A stretch of DNA of 64,000 nt, from positions 124,001 through 188,000 of the forward strand of contig CAWIZY010000016.1 of assembly GCA_963840725.1 (NCBI GenBank), given 5' to 3'. Shown piece by piece: positions 16,742 to 25,427 of this stretch. The stretch comes from CAVWDU01 sp963840725 (GTDB lineage: Bacteria > Pseudomonadota > Gammaproteobacteria > Pseudomonadales > Halieaceae). The notes under the pieces are model-generated. The model was given only the letters and a program-made list of their open reading frames with translations, had not been told where the DNA came from and did no database searches. How positions within the stretch are numbered: position 1 is the first letter of the stretch; each line of letters starts with the position of its first letter. The position numbers and the translations under genes were made by a program.

Positions 16742-17862
16742 AGCTTCATGTCTTCAAAGAAGTCCTTCACGCCGTCAAACCAGCTCTTCTGGCGCGGCGA
16801 CTGGGAACCGCTTTCGCCCATACTCTCCTGCAGCTCTTGCAGCAGCTCCCGCTGGCGCTTGTTCAGGTCCACCGGTGTTTCGACCACGGCCCGGCACAGC
16901 AGGTCGCCGACATTGCCACCGCGCACCGGCTTGACGCCCTTGCCCCGCAGCCGGAACAGCTTGCCGGTCTGGGTCTCGGTGGGGATCTTCAGTTTTACCC
17001 GGCCGTCCAGCGTGGGCACTTCCAGCTCACCCCCCAGGGCGGCGTCGGCAAAGGTGATCGGCACCTCGCAGTACAGGTCCTTGCCATCGCGCTCAAAAAT
17101 CGGGTGCTGCTTGACCGCCATCTGCACAAACAGGTCACCGGCGGGGCCGCCCTCCGGACCCGCTTCGCCCTCACCGGACAGGCGGATACGGTCGCCGGTA
17201 TCCACCCCCGGTGGCACCTTGACCGACAGGGTCTTGGACTTCTCCACCCGGCCGTCGCCATGGCAGGCGGGACAGGGGTCGGTAATGCTCTTGCCACGGC
17301 CGTGACAGGTGGGGCAGGTTTGCTGCACCTGGAAAAACCCCTGCTGCATGCGCACCTGGCCGGCTCCGCCACAGGTACCACAGGTGGTGGCCTTGCTGCC
17401 CTTGCGGGCGCCCGAGCCATTGCACTTGCCGCAGGCGGACAGGCTGGGTACCCGGATTTCTACCGTGGTGCCCTTGACCGCATGCTCAAGGCTGATTTCC
17501 AGGGTGTAGCGCAGGTCGGAACCGCGCTGGGGGCCGCCCCGGCCGCGGCCACCGCCGCCACCAAAAATATCGCCGAAGACGTCGCCAAAAATATCGCTGA
17601 AGCTGCCGCCGCCCATGCCGCCGCCACCCATGCTGGGATCGACCCCGGCGTGACCAAAGCGGTCGTAGGCGGCGCGCTTCTCGGCGTCCATCAGCACGTC
17701 GTAGGCCTCGGTGGCGTCCTTGAACTTTTGCTCCGCATCGGGGTCGTCGGGATTGCGATCGGGGTGATACCTCATCGCCTCCCGGCGGTAGGCTTTTTTG
17801 ACGTCTCGTTCGTCGGCATCTTTGCTGACACCGAGTATTTCGTAGTAATCGCGTTTTGACAT
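16738..17862 (-). CDS. dnaJ: Chaperone protein DnaJ
   Basis: A type I Hsp40 of 374 residues. The J domain contains YHPDRNPDD with the HPD tripeptide that stimulates DnaK ATPase. A Gly/Phe-rich linker follows (GGGGMGGGSFSDIFGDVFGD). Four zinc-binding CxxCxGxG repeats lie between about residues 145 and 215, followed by the client-binding C-terminal domains. It lies 153 bp after dnaK and overlaps dapB. It delivers unfolded clients to DnaK in the cytoplasm and takes part in heat-shock control. Confidence 0.97.
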   Translation of the reverse strand: MSKRDYYEILGVSKDADERDVKKAYRREAMRYHPDRNPDDPDAEQKFKDATEAYDVLMDAEKRAAYDRFGHAGVDPSMGGGGMGGGSFSDIFGDVFGDIFGGGGGRGRGGPQRGSDLRYTLEISLEHAVKGTTVEIRVPSLSACGKCNGSGARKGSKATTCGTCGGAGQVRMQQGFFQVQQTCPTCHGRGKSITDPCPACHGDGRVEKSKTLSVKVPPGVDTGDRIRLSGEGEAGPEGGPAGDLFVQMAVKQHPIFERDGKDLYCEVPITFADAALGGELEVPTLDGRVKLKIPTETQTGKLFRLRGKGVKPVRGGNVGDLLCRAVVETPVDLNKRQRELLQELQESMGESGSQSPRQKSWFDGVKDFFEDMKL

Positions 17863-17979
17863 AATTCCCGCGGTATTGAAACCGTTCCTTCTGACACGAC
17901 TACGCGGGCCCTTACGTCCCGCGTTATCTCGATTTGTGGGCGATCAGGCCTGCGCCCGATCGGTCCGGTACTAACAGGA

Positions 17980-17999
17980 CCGGGCGCTTGCGCGCCCGG
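17980..17999 (-). promoter_or_regulatory. GC-rich hairpin in the dnaK-dnaJ spacer
   Basis: A perfect eight-base stem, CCGGGCGC / GCGCCCGG, with a four-base loop, 17 bases past the dnaK stop. No T tract follows. It could act as a partial terminator or an mRNA stabiliser that sets the higher dnaK:dnaJ ratio. Confidence 0.5.
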
Positions 18000-18015
18000 C
18001 CATTGATCTTTGCAG

Positions 18016-19950
18016 TTACTTCTTGTCGCCGTCGACTTCCTCGAACTCGGCATCGACCACGTCGTCGCCGCCGTTGTCGGCAGAGGCCTGCTCACCACCG
18101 GCATCGGTGGCCGCACCTTCGGCTGCCTGCGCCTGGGCCGCGTACATCTTCTCCGCGACCGGGCCAGTGGCCTCGGTGATCTTGGTGGCAGCGGCGTCGA
18201 TGGCGTCTTTGTCGTCGCCCTTCATCGCCTCTTCCGCCTCAGTCACGGCAGACTCGATCGCCGCCTTCTCGTCGTCGCTGGCGTGCTCGCCGGCTTCTTC
18301 GATAGTCTTTTTGGCAGCGTGGATCAGGCCCTCGCAGGTGTTGCGAGCGGTGATCAGCTCGGCAAACTTGGCATCCGCTTCGGCATTCACCTCGGCGTCG
18401 GTCACCATCTGCTCGATTTCCTGATCGCTCAGGCCGCCAGACGCGGTGATACGAATCGACTGTTCCTTGCCGGTCGCCTTGTCTTTGGCGGACACGTGCA
18501 GGATGCCGTTGGCGTCCAGGTCGAAGGTGACTTCAACCTGGGGCATACCGCGCGGCGCCGGCGGCAGGTCGGCGAGGTCGAATCGACCCAGCGACTTATT
18601 GCCGGTGGCCTGCTTGCGCTCACCCTGGACCACGTGAATGGTCACGGCCGTCTGGTTGTCTTCAGCGGTGGAGAAGATCTGCGACTTCTTGGTCGGGATC
18701 GTCGTGTTCTTGTCGATCAGCGGCGTCGCCACTCCACCCATGGTCTCGATACCCAGAGTCAGCGGGGTTACGTCCAGCAGCAGCACGTCCTTGACGTCAC
18801 CGGCCAGTACAGCGCCCTGAATAGCAGCGCCCACGGCCACGGCTTCGTCCGGGTTAACGTCCTTGCGCGGCTCTTTGCCGAAGTAGTCCGCTACCGCCTT
18901 CTGTACCATCGGCATACGGGTCTGGCCACCGACCAGGATCACATCGTTGATCTCGCTCGGGCTCAGGCCTGCGTCCTTCAATGCCAGCTTGACCGGCTCC
19001 ATGGAGCGGCTTACCAGGTCTTCTACCAGCGACTCCAGCTTGGAGCGCGACAGCTTCACTACCAGGTGCTTGGGACCGGACGCATCCGCCGTGATGTACG
19101 GCAGGTTGACTTCGGTCTGCTGCGAACTGGACAGCTCAATCTTCGCCTTCTCGGCAGCTTCCTTGAGACGCTGCAGGGCCAGCGGATCGTTGTGCAGATC
19201 GATGCCGCTCTCTTTCTTGAACTCGCTCGCCAGATACTCGATCAGGCGCATATCGAAGTCTTCACCACCGAGGAAGGTGTCGCCGTTGGTGGACAGCACT
19301 TCAAACTGGTGCTCGCCATCGACTTCGGCAATCTCGATGATAGAGATATCAAAGGTACCGCCACCGAGGTCATAAACCGCTACGGTGTGATCGCCCTTGG
19401 CCTTGTCCATACCGTAAGCCAGTGCGGCTGCGGTCGGCTCGTTGATGATACGCTTGACTTCCAGGCCCGCGATCTTGCCCGCGTCCTTGGTGGCCTGACG
19501 CTGGGAGTCGTTGAAGTACGCAGGCACAGTGATAACTGCCTGAGTCACCGGCTCGCCCAGGAACTCTTCTGCGGTTTTCTTCATCTTGCGCAGCACTTCC
19601 GCAGATACCTGCGGGGGTGCCATTTTCTCGCCCCGGACTTCTACCCAGGCGTCGCCGTTGTCGGCCTCGGCAATTTTGTAGGGGACCATTTTGATGTCTT
19701 TCTGCACCACATCGTCCTTGAACTTACGGCCGATCAGGCGCTTCACCGCGTACACGGTGTTGTGTGGGTTGGTCACCGCCTGGCGCTTGGCACTCTGGCC
19801 AACCAGGATTTCACCGTCTTCGGTGTAGGCGACGATAGAAGGCGTTGTGCGGTCGCCCTCGCCGTTTTCTATGACCCTCGGCTTGTCACCGTCCAGAACC
19901 GCCACACAGGAGTTGGTGGTGCCCAAGTCTATACCAATAATTCTACCCAT
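18016..19950 (-). CDS. dnaK: Chaperone protein DnaK (Hsp70)
   Basis: 644 residues. The nucleotide-binding domain opens with IGIDLGTTNSCVAVLDG and includes the adenosine-binding motif VILVGGQTRMPMVQ. The interdomain linker DVLLLDVTPL precedes the substrate-binding domain, and the C-terminus EFEEVDGDKK carries the EEVD-like tail. DnaK binds exposed hydrophobic peptides in an ATP cycle driven by DnaJ and GrpE. A heat-shock promoter candidate lies upstream (20032-20059), so it can be transcribed separately from grpE. Confidence 0.98.
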   Translation of the reverse strand: MGRIIGIDLGTTNSCVAVLDGDKPRVIENGEGDRTTPSIVAYTEDGEILVGQSAKRQAVTNPHNTVYAVKRLIGRKFKDDVVQKDIKMVPYKIAEADNGDAWVEVRGEKMAPPQVSAEVLRKMKKTAEEFLGEPVTQAVITVPAYFNDSQRQATKDAGKIAGLEVKRIINEPTAAALAYGMDKAKGDHTVAVYDLGGGTFDISIIEIAEVDGEHQFEVLSTNGDTFLGGEDFDMRLIEYLASEFKKESGIDLHNDPLALQRLKEAAEKAKIELSSSQQTEVNLPYITADASGPKHLVVKLSRSKLESLVEDLVSRSMEPVKLALKDAGLSPSEINDVILVGGQTRMPMVQKAVADYFGKEPRKDVNPDEAVAVGAAIQGAVLAGDVKDVLLLDVTPLTLGIETMGGVATPLIDKNTTIPTKKSQIFSTAEDNQTAVTIHVVQGERKQATGNKSLGRFDLADLPPAPRGMPQVEVTFDLDANGILHVSAKDKATGKEQSIRITASGGLSDQEIEQMVTDAEVNAEADAKFAELITARNTCEGLIHAAKKTIEEAGEHASDDEKAAIESAVTEAEEAMKGDDKDAIDAAATKITEATGPVAEKMYAAQAQAAEGAATDAGGEQASADNGGDDVVDAEFEEVDGDKK

Positions 19951-20031
19951 TGTCTGTCTCCAGTCTGTTGCGGCGGCTGAACCGCCGGTTGCTAGGTGTT
20001 GCTGTCTGTATTACTTGCTAAGTTGCTGTAT

Positions 20032-20059
20032 ATATTGGCCCTGTTCGGCCGATTTCAAG
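20032..20059 (-). promoter_or_regulatory. Candidate sigma-32 promoter for dnaK
   Basis: Read on the minus strand, CTTGAAA is followed by 13 bases and GCCAATAT. This is close to the RpoH consensus (CTTGAAA, N11-15, CCCCATnT). It lies about 80 bp upstream of the dnaK start. Confidence 0.7.
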
Positions 20060-20131
20060 GGCTTTTATGTGCCTCTACTGCCCATTCTGCCCATTACGCC
20101 TGTTCTTTTTGCCCGGCTAACCCGTCCCTCA

Positions 20132-20758
20132 CTACTGCTTGCTCACCATCACCATCGCCGGACGCACCAGGCGGCCGTTCAGGGTGTAGCCCTTTTGCAT
20201 TACCGCAATCACCGTGTTGGGCTCGACTTCGGGGTTCTCGATCATACTCACGGCCTGATGCAGCTCCGGGTCGAAGGGCTCGCCCTCGGGGTCTACCGGT
20301 TCGATATTGAAACGGCGCAGGGCATCGAGAAAGCTCTTTAAGGTCAGGTCCACCCCTTCGGCAATCGGCTTGATGGCCTCGTCGTCCCCGGCGGCGGATT
20401 CCAGCGCCCGCTCCAGGTTATCCACGACCGGAAGCAATTCCCGCGAGAAGCCCTCCAGGGCGAACTTGCGGGCCTTCTCCACATCCTGCTCGGCGCGGCG
20501 CTTGGTATTCTGGGCATCGGCCTGGGCACGCAGTGCGGCGTCCTTCAAGCCGGCCACCTCCTCCTGCAACTGCTCCAGCAGTGCCTCTTGAGAGCCCTCT
20601 TCGGGCAGATACTCGCCCTCCAGCTCATCCTCTATTAACCCTTCTACATCGACCTGCTCACTGCCTTGCTGCGCGCGGTCAGACTGCGCTGCGTTGGCAC
20701 CGGCCTGATCGGCTGCGACGCTGTCTTCTTGCCCTTCGGGCTGTTGTTCGTTAGCCAC
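20132..20758 (-). CDS. grpE: Nucleotide exchange factor GrpE
   Basis: 208 residues. An acidic, disordered N-terminus is followed by a long coiled coil (EALLEQLQEEVAGLKDAALRA) and the beta-wing domain with FDPELHQAVSMIENPEVEPN and the ending RLVRPAMVMVSK. GrpE releases ADP from DnaK and acts as a thermosensor. The GTG at 20758 was chosen because GGAGG lies six bases upstream; the in-frame GTG at 20773 precedes that Shine-Dalgarno. A strong sigma-32 promoter candidate lies directly upstream. Confidence 0.95.
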   Translation of the reverse strand: MANEQQPEGQEDSVAADQAGANAAQSDRAQQGSEQVDVEGLIEDELEGEYLPEEGSQEALLEQLQEEVAGLKDAALRAQADAQNTKRRAEQDVEKARKFALEGFSRELLPVVDNLERALESAAGDDEAIKPIAEGVDLTLKSFLDALRRFNIEPVDPEGEPFDPELHQAVSMIENPEVEPNTVIAVMQKGYTLNGRLVRPAMVMVSKQ

Positions 20759-20801
20759 GCTAATCCTCCACACTCAATAATTTGTCTGCGATATGGTGGC
20801 G

Positions 20802-20829
20802 ATATGGGGTTTACCGGGGGGTTTTCAAG
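20802..20829 (-). promoter_or_regulatory. Sigma-32 heat-shock promoter for grpE
   Basis: Minus strand CTTGAAA (20823-20829), a 13-base spacer, then CCCCATAT (20802-20809). This is an almost perfect RpoH promoter, about 45 bp upstream of the grpE GTG. No CIRCE element was found here, so HrcA probably acts elsewhere (groESL). Confidence 0.85.
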
Positions 20830-20950
20830 GCAAGGGGGCTGGTTTTGTGTCACCCAGAGCGAGGAGCAGCGAAAACCCCGCTCTTAGGGCTTACGATTAG
20901 GGCTTACGATTGGACTTAACAGCGCTGACAGCGCCCGGGGGAAAAACCTG

Positions 20951-21989
20951 CTAGCTGGAGAGTGCGGAGCTGAGCATCCGGGCGGTCACATCCACAATCG
21001 GGATCACCCGTTCATAGGCCATGCGGGTGGGGCCGATCACCCCCAAAACCCCGAGAATGCCCGAGCCGTCGCTGTAGGGTGAAGTGACCACGCTGTAATC
21101 GCCGAACACCTCGTAACCGGCCTCTTCGCCGATAAAGATCTGCACCCCGTCGGCACGGGAGCAGCGCTCCAGCAGGTGCAACAGATCCTGCTTGCGCTCA
21201 AAAGCGTCAAACAACTCCCGCAATTTGGCCATTTCCTCGGCGGTGGCATTGCCCAGCAGCCGCGATTCACCGGCCACGACATATTCGTCCGACGCAGCCG
21301 GCTCCTGGTCCAGCGCGCTGCTGGCCAGCTCCAGCGCAGCCTCGAGGTAACTGTCTATCTGGCTGCGGGCCTCTTGCATTTCATCGAGCAGCCGCTGCTG
21401 CACCCGATCCAGCGGCTGGCCGGCAAAGCGCTGATTAACCAGCGCGGCGGCATCGCGCAGCTCGTCCTCGGTGAACGGCCGGCGGGTGTGAATGATCCGG
21501 TTTTGTACCTCGCGCTCGTTGACCACCAGAATCACCAGCACCCGGTCCCCGGACAGGGGCAGAAACTCCACCTGCCGCAACTGGCCCGCCTCCTGGCGAG
21601 GCACGGTCACCACCCCCGCCTGGGCGCTGATATTGGATAACAGGTTGGAGGCCGATTGCACCAGCTCGGAGGCGGTTTTATCCCGGTTGAGCTCGTGGCG
21701 CATGATTGCCAGGGCGTCCTCACCCAGCGGCCGCACCTGCAGCAGGCTATCCACAAACAGGCGATAGCCCAAAGCCGTGGGGATGCGGCCAGCGGACGTA
21801 TGGGGGGATATCCAGCAGGCCACGGTCCTCGAGGTCTGACATCACATTGCGAATGGTGGCCGTGCTCACGGGCAGGCCCGCCTCTTCCTGCAAGGTACGA
21901 GAGCCCACCGGTTGTCCGTCCCGAATGTGGCGTTCGATCAGCGCCTTCAACACAACTCTGGCGCGATCCGAGATGTCTTTGTCGCTCAT
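20951..21989 (-). pseudogene. hrcA: Heat-inducible repressor HrcA, broken by one frameshift
   Basis: The N-terminal winged helix (MSDKDISDRARVVLKALIER, then GSRTLQEEAGLPVSTATIRN) runs from 21989 to about 21808. The conserved continuation PHTSAGRIPTALGYRLFVD and the rest of the GAF-like domain are in another frame down to 20951. The break coincides with six cytosines (minus strand, 21802-21807). Five would restore DIPHTSAGRIP. HrcA represses groESL and related operons by binding CIRCE elements. All downstream motifs are intact, so either the gene was inactivated very recently or this is a homopolymer sequencing error. It is divergent from recN. Confidence 0.9.
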
Positions 21990-22147
21990 AGTGTCCCAAT
22001 GAACAATCAGCTTGCACGAGTTTTACCATACCACGGCGATAAATGACAAAGCCGCGATATAAACAGCGGGCCAGCGCACAGAGCTCGCAACAGTTTATCC
22101 CCTGCCCCATCTGCGGTATAACTGCCAAAACCCCCAGGCACCTGGCC

Positions 22148-23887
22148 ATGCTCACTCATATCAGCATCAGTAATTACACCATCGTCTCCGAGCTGGAGAT
22201 GGAATTTGCCCCCGGCATGACCGTGATCACCGGCGAGACCGGCGCCGGCAAATCCATCATGCTCGACGCCCTGGGCCTGTGCCTGGGTGACCGGGCCGAC
22301 CCCAAAACTGTGCGCCCGGGCTGCGAGCGCGCCGAGATCAACGCCAGTTTCGATCTGTCTGAAGTGCCGGAGGCCCAGGCCTGGTTGGCAGCGCGGGACC
22401 TGGCTGGCAGTGGCAGTGGCAGTGGCAGTGGCAGTGCGATGATGAGAACGGCAATAAAGAGAGCGAAGGCGAGGGAAAAAACAACGGCGCAGCGGGCACC
22501 GAGGCCATCCTGCGCCGGGTAGTCACCGCCGAGGGCCGCAGCCGCGCCTATATCAATGGCAGCCCCTCCACCCTGCAGGACTGCGCCCAGCTGGGGGCCC
22601 TGCTGATTGATATCCACAGCCAACATGCCCACCAGTCACTGCTGCGCAAACCCATGCAACGGGCACTCCTGGACGCCTACGCCGGCCACGGTGCCCTGGC
22701 CCGATCGCTGGAAGAAACCGCCTCCGAGTGGCTGCGCGGCGAGCGCGAGCTGGACCTGCTCAGCGGTGCCCGGGACGAACAAACCGCCCGGGCCCAGCTG
22801 CTGACCTACCAGGTGGAAGAGCTGGACCAACTGGACCTGAAACCGGATGAGCTGAGCAAGCTGGAGGACGAGCAGCAACTGCTGGAGAACGCCGGCCAGA
22901 TCCTCCAGACAGCCCACGAAGCGGTGGCCCTGTGCGAAGCCCAGGAGGCCGGTGCCCGCCAGGGGCTGCAACTGCTGCGCCCGGACCTGCACCCCGCCGC
23001 CGCGGCCGCGAACGCCCGGGAGCTTATTGACAGCGCGGCTATTGCCATGAGCGAGGCCCGGGACGAATTGCGCCACTACATTGACAGCGTGGAGGTGGAC
23101 CCGGCCCGCCTGACCGACGTGCAGGAGCGCCTGGAGAGCATCTATGACGTGGCCCGCAAGCACCGGGTAAAACCCGAGGAAGTTGCCGCACTGGCCACCA
23201 CCCTGCGGGAGGAGCTGCAGGGCCTGGCGGACGGCGGGCAGCGCATTGAACAGCTGCGGGAGCAATCCGCGGAGCTGGCGAAGCGCTACCACGAAGACGC
23301 CGCCAAACTCAGCAAACAGCGCGCCCGGGCGGGCAAAAAGCTGGTGCGTGAGGCGGCCAAAATCCTCGACTCACTGGCCATGGAGCAGTGCCAGCTGGAG
23401 GTGGCGCTGACGCCAAGGGAGTCCGACAACCCCCACCCCCAGGGCCGCGAAGAGGTGGAGTTCCTGATCAGCACCAACCCCGGCAGCCCCACCCAGCCAC
23501 TGGGTAAAATCGCCTCGGGGGGCGAGCTGAGCCGGGTCAGCCTGGCTATTCAGGTGGTCACCGCGCGCACCGGCGCCCTGCCCAGCATGGTCTTTGACGA
23601 GGTGGATGTGGGCATTGGCGGCGCGGTGGCGGAAGTGGTGGGCAGACTGCTGCGCACGCTATCGGAGCGGGCCCAGGTGCTGTGCGTCACCCACCTGGCC
23701 CAGGTGGCGGCACAAGGTCATCAGCACTTACAGGTGAGTAAAACCAGCAAAAAAGACAGCGTGGAAACGCGGCTTGACCCGGCTGGACGACGAGGCCAAA
23801 ACCCTGGAGATTGCCCGCATGCTGGGGGGCGTGAAGATTACCGAGCAGTCTCTGGCTCACGCCCGGGAGATGCTGGAGAGCGTGTAG
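22148..23887 (+). pseudogene. recN: DNA repair protein RecN, interrupted by two frameshifts
   Basis: An SMC-like ATPase for double-strand-break repair. It begins MLTHISISNYTIVSELEMEF with Walker A GETGAGKS. The first frame ends in a serine/glycine run coded by five GGCAGT repeats (22406-22435). The correct protein resumes one frame away with ILRRVVTAEGRSRAYINGSP, a long coiled coil, and the ABC signature ASGGELSRVSLA with Walker B MVFDEVDVGIGG. A second break at 23774-23775 (one extra T) shifts the C-terminus; removing it gives TRLDDEAKTLEIARMLGGVK and the natural stop at 23885-23887. The acidic stretch after the repeats is unusual for RecN. Confidence 0.9.
22406..22435 (+). repeat. (GGCAGT)5 hexanucleotide repeat inside recN
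   Basis: Five perfect copies of GGCAGT coding Gly-Ser. The recN reading frame changes right after them, in sequence not conserved in the family, so slippage or mis-assembly here is likely. Confidence 0.92.
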
Positions 23888-23894
23888 CAGCCGG

Positions 23895-24311
23895 CTAGGC
23901 GTCTTTCTTGCGCACGTACAACACCAGCGAGTGGTCCACCAGCTCGTAGCCGTGTTCGGTGGCAATGTCGTGCTGGCGCTTCTCGATCACCTCGTCGGTA
24001 AACTCGATCACCTCACCCGTCTCCATGCACACCATGTGATCGTGGTGTTCGCCCTTGGCCAGTTCAAACACCGAATGACCGGTCTCGAAATTGTGGCGAG
24101 TCACCAGACCGGCGGTTTCAAACTGGGTCAGCACCCGGTAGACGGTAGCCAGACCCACGTCCTCACCCGACTCCAGCAGCGCACGGTACACATCCTCGGC
24201 ACTGAGATGCTGGAAACCGTCCTCGGCGGACTCGAGTAATTGCAGGATTTTTACCCGCGGCAGGGTCACTTTCAGACCGGCCCGTCGCAGTTCCTGGTTT
24301 TCTTCGGCCAT
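23895..24311 (-). CDS. fur: Ferric uptake regulator Fur
   Basis: 138 residues from the ATG at 24311, giving the canonical MAEENQELRRAGLKVTLPRVKILQLL. The winged-helix domain contains VGLATVYRVLTQFETAGLV. The metal sites include HHDHMVCMETG and the late histidine of YELVDHSLVLYV. With Fe(II) it represses iron-uptake genes. A further in-frame TTG at 24332 exists but lacks support. It is divergent from bamE (74 bp apart) and convergent with recN, as in many pseudomonad-like genomes. Confidence 0.95.
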   Translation of the reverse strand: MAEENQELRRAGLKVTLPRVKILQLLESAEDGFQHLSAEDVYRALLESGEDVGLATVYRVLTQFETAGLVTRHNFETGHSVFELAKGEHHDHMVCMETGEVIEFTDEVIEKRQHDIATEHGYELVDHSLVLYVRKKDA

Positions 24312-24385
24312 CCTCGGGGGGTTCTCTGTCAAGTTCAGGAGAGGTATGATGCCACCCCATCAGCGTAAGTGGAAGTTTAACCCCC

Positions 24386-24869
24386 ATGCGGACCCTGCTC
24401 ATCGCCCTGGCGATACTGAGCCTCAGTGCCTGCGGATTTGTCGGTTTTCCCGGTGTTTACCGGATCAATATCGAGCAAGGCAACATCATCAACCAGGAGC
24501 TGGTCGACCAGCTGCAACCCGGGTATGAGCCGCCGTCAGGTGCGTTTTATCCTCGGCACCCCGCTGGTGGAGGACCCCTTCAACCAACAGCGTTGGGACT
24601 ACCTGTACGTGATTCGCAACGGGGCCGACGTGATCGACGAGGCCCACCTCACCGTGTTTTTTGAGGGCGACAAACTCAGCCACTACACCGGCAGCTTTGA
24701 TCAAACCCCCGAGGAAGACCCCGATGCAGCGGCCATGCCCGACGCCTCAGAGGTAGCGCCCCCCGGCGACCTTGGAGGGCCCACTCTGGAACAGGCCATC
24801 GATGCCGCACCACCCGTGGGCGGCCCCAGTGCCGGCACCATACAGCCCGGACCCGGCCCCACGCGCTAG
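24386..24869 (+). pseudogene. bamE: Outer-membrane assembly lipoprotein BamE (OmlA), one frameshift
   Basis: The start MRTLLIALAILSLSACGF has a lipoprotein signal with lipobox LSAC. The conserved GVYRINIEQGNIINQELVDQLQPG follows. Within CCCGGG (24518-24523) one extra base shifts the frame; the true continuation MSRRQVRFILGTPLVEDPF, then QRWDYLYVIR, runs in the next frame to 24869. BamE is the small lipoprotein of the BAM complex that inserts beta-barrel proteins. A Pro/Ala-rich acidic tail of about 50 residues extends beyond the usual domain. Everything except one base is intact, which favours a sequencing error. Confidence 0.9.
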
Positions 24870-24876
24870 CGGCTAT

Positions 24877-25242
24877 TTACCGCTGACCTCGCTTCACTAC
24901 TGACACTGCTTTATTACTGACCCTGCTTATTGCTGACTCTGCTCCCTGCGCTCCCTGGCGCGGGCTCGCACGGGCCTTGCGTACGTCTTTGGGGTCCGCA
25001 ATCAGGGGGCGATAGATCTCCACCCGCTCACCCACATTCAGCACCTGCTGGGGGGATACCGCTTTGCCAAAAATACCCAGCTTGGCGTTATCGAGGTCTA
25101 TGCCTTCAAACTTGTCGGTAATGCCCGATAGCCGCGCGGCCTCCAGCGCCGTGGTGCCGACCTTCACCTGCACCGGCACAATGGTCTGCTTTTGTGGTAG
25201 CGCGTAGGCCACCTCCACCTTAATCCACTCGTCTTCGCTCAT
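24877..25242 (-). CDS. rnfH: RnfH family ubiquitin-like protein
   Basis: 121 residues. The beta-grasp core is VEVAYALPQKQTIVPVQV, then GIFGKAVSPQQVLNVGERVEIYRPL, the signature of RnfH. The molecular role is not well established. In most gammaproteobacteria ratA lies directly upstream, making a ratA-rnfH pair divergent from smpB; here the 176 bp to smpB contain no ratA. The last 25-30 residues lie over degenerate tandem repeats (ACTGAC/ACTGCT-rich, about 24890-24955), so the C-terminus is probably not conserved. Confidence 0.88.
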   Translation of the reverse strand: MSEDEWIKVEVAYALPQKQTIVPVQVKVGTTALEAARLSGITDKFEGIDLDNAKLGIFGKAVSPQQVLNVGERVEIYRPLIADPKDVRKARASPRQGAQGAESAISRVSNKAVSVVKRGQR

Positions 25243-25392
25243 GCTGCACTCCGCCGACCTCTTGACCCTTTAATAACCCTTACCGCACTAACACTCGCAA
25301 ACAACGCGCCTACCTACAAAAACCTTACTGCGACCGCAACGACTTTTCGGCAACCTTACCAGAGCCGCCCCGCAAAAAACCAGAATTCACGG

Positions 25393-25420
25393 TTTCACCG
25401 GCAGGGCTTCTCCGTATAAT
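25393..25420 (+). promoter_or_regulatory. Promoter of smpB, possibly giving a near-leaderless mRNA
   Basis: A perfect TATAAT (25415-25420) is preceded at 16 bp by TTTCAC (25393-25398). Transcription would begin near 25427, practically at the smpB ATG (25428). The in-frame ATG at 25419 overlaps the -10 box and cannot be the start if this promoter is used. Confidence 0.6.
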
Positions 25421-25427
25421 GCGCCGC

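Noticed and set aside
16043..17305. Long plus-strand frame opposite dapB and dnaJ
   Set aside because: A shadow of two overlapping real genes; no domain visible.
18010..19980. 656-codon open frame antisense to dnaK
   Set aside because: It mirrors dnaK codon structure in GC-rich DNA and its translation shows no family signature; dnaK is certain on the other strand.
20951..22023. Programmed frameshifting in hrcA
   Set aside because: The shift occurs at a plain homopolymer with no stimulatory hairpin or Shine-Dalgarno spacer seen, and HrcA is not known to use recoding.
22043..22147. Upstream in-frame extension of RecN
   Set aside because: All RecN proteins begin at the MLTHISISNYT position; the extension is not conserved.
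22020..22147. Possible LexA box before recN (ATATAAACAG)
   Set aside because: No CTG-N10-CAG match could be made; spacing is one base short.
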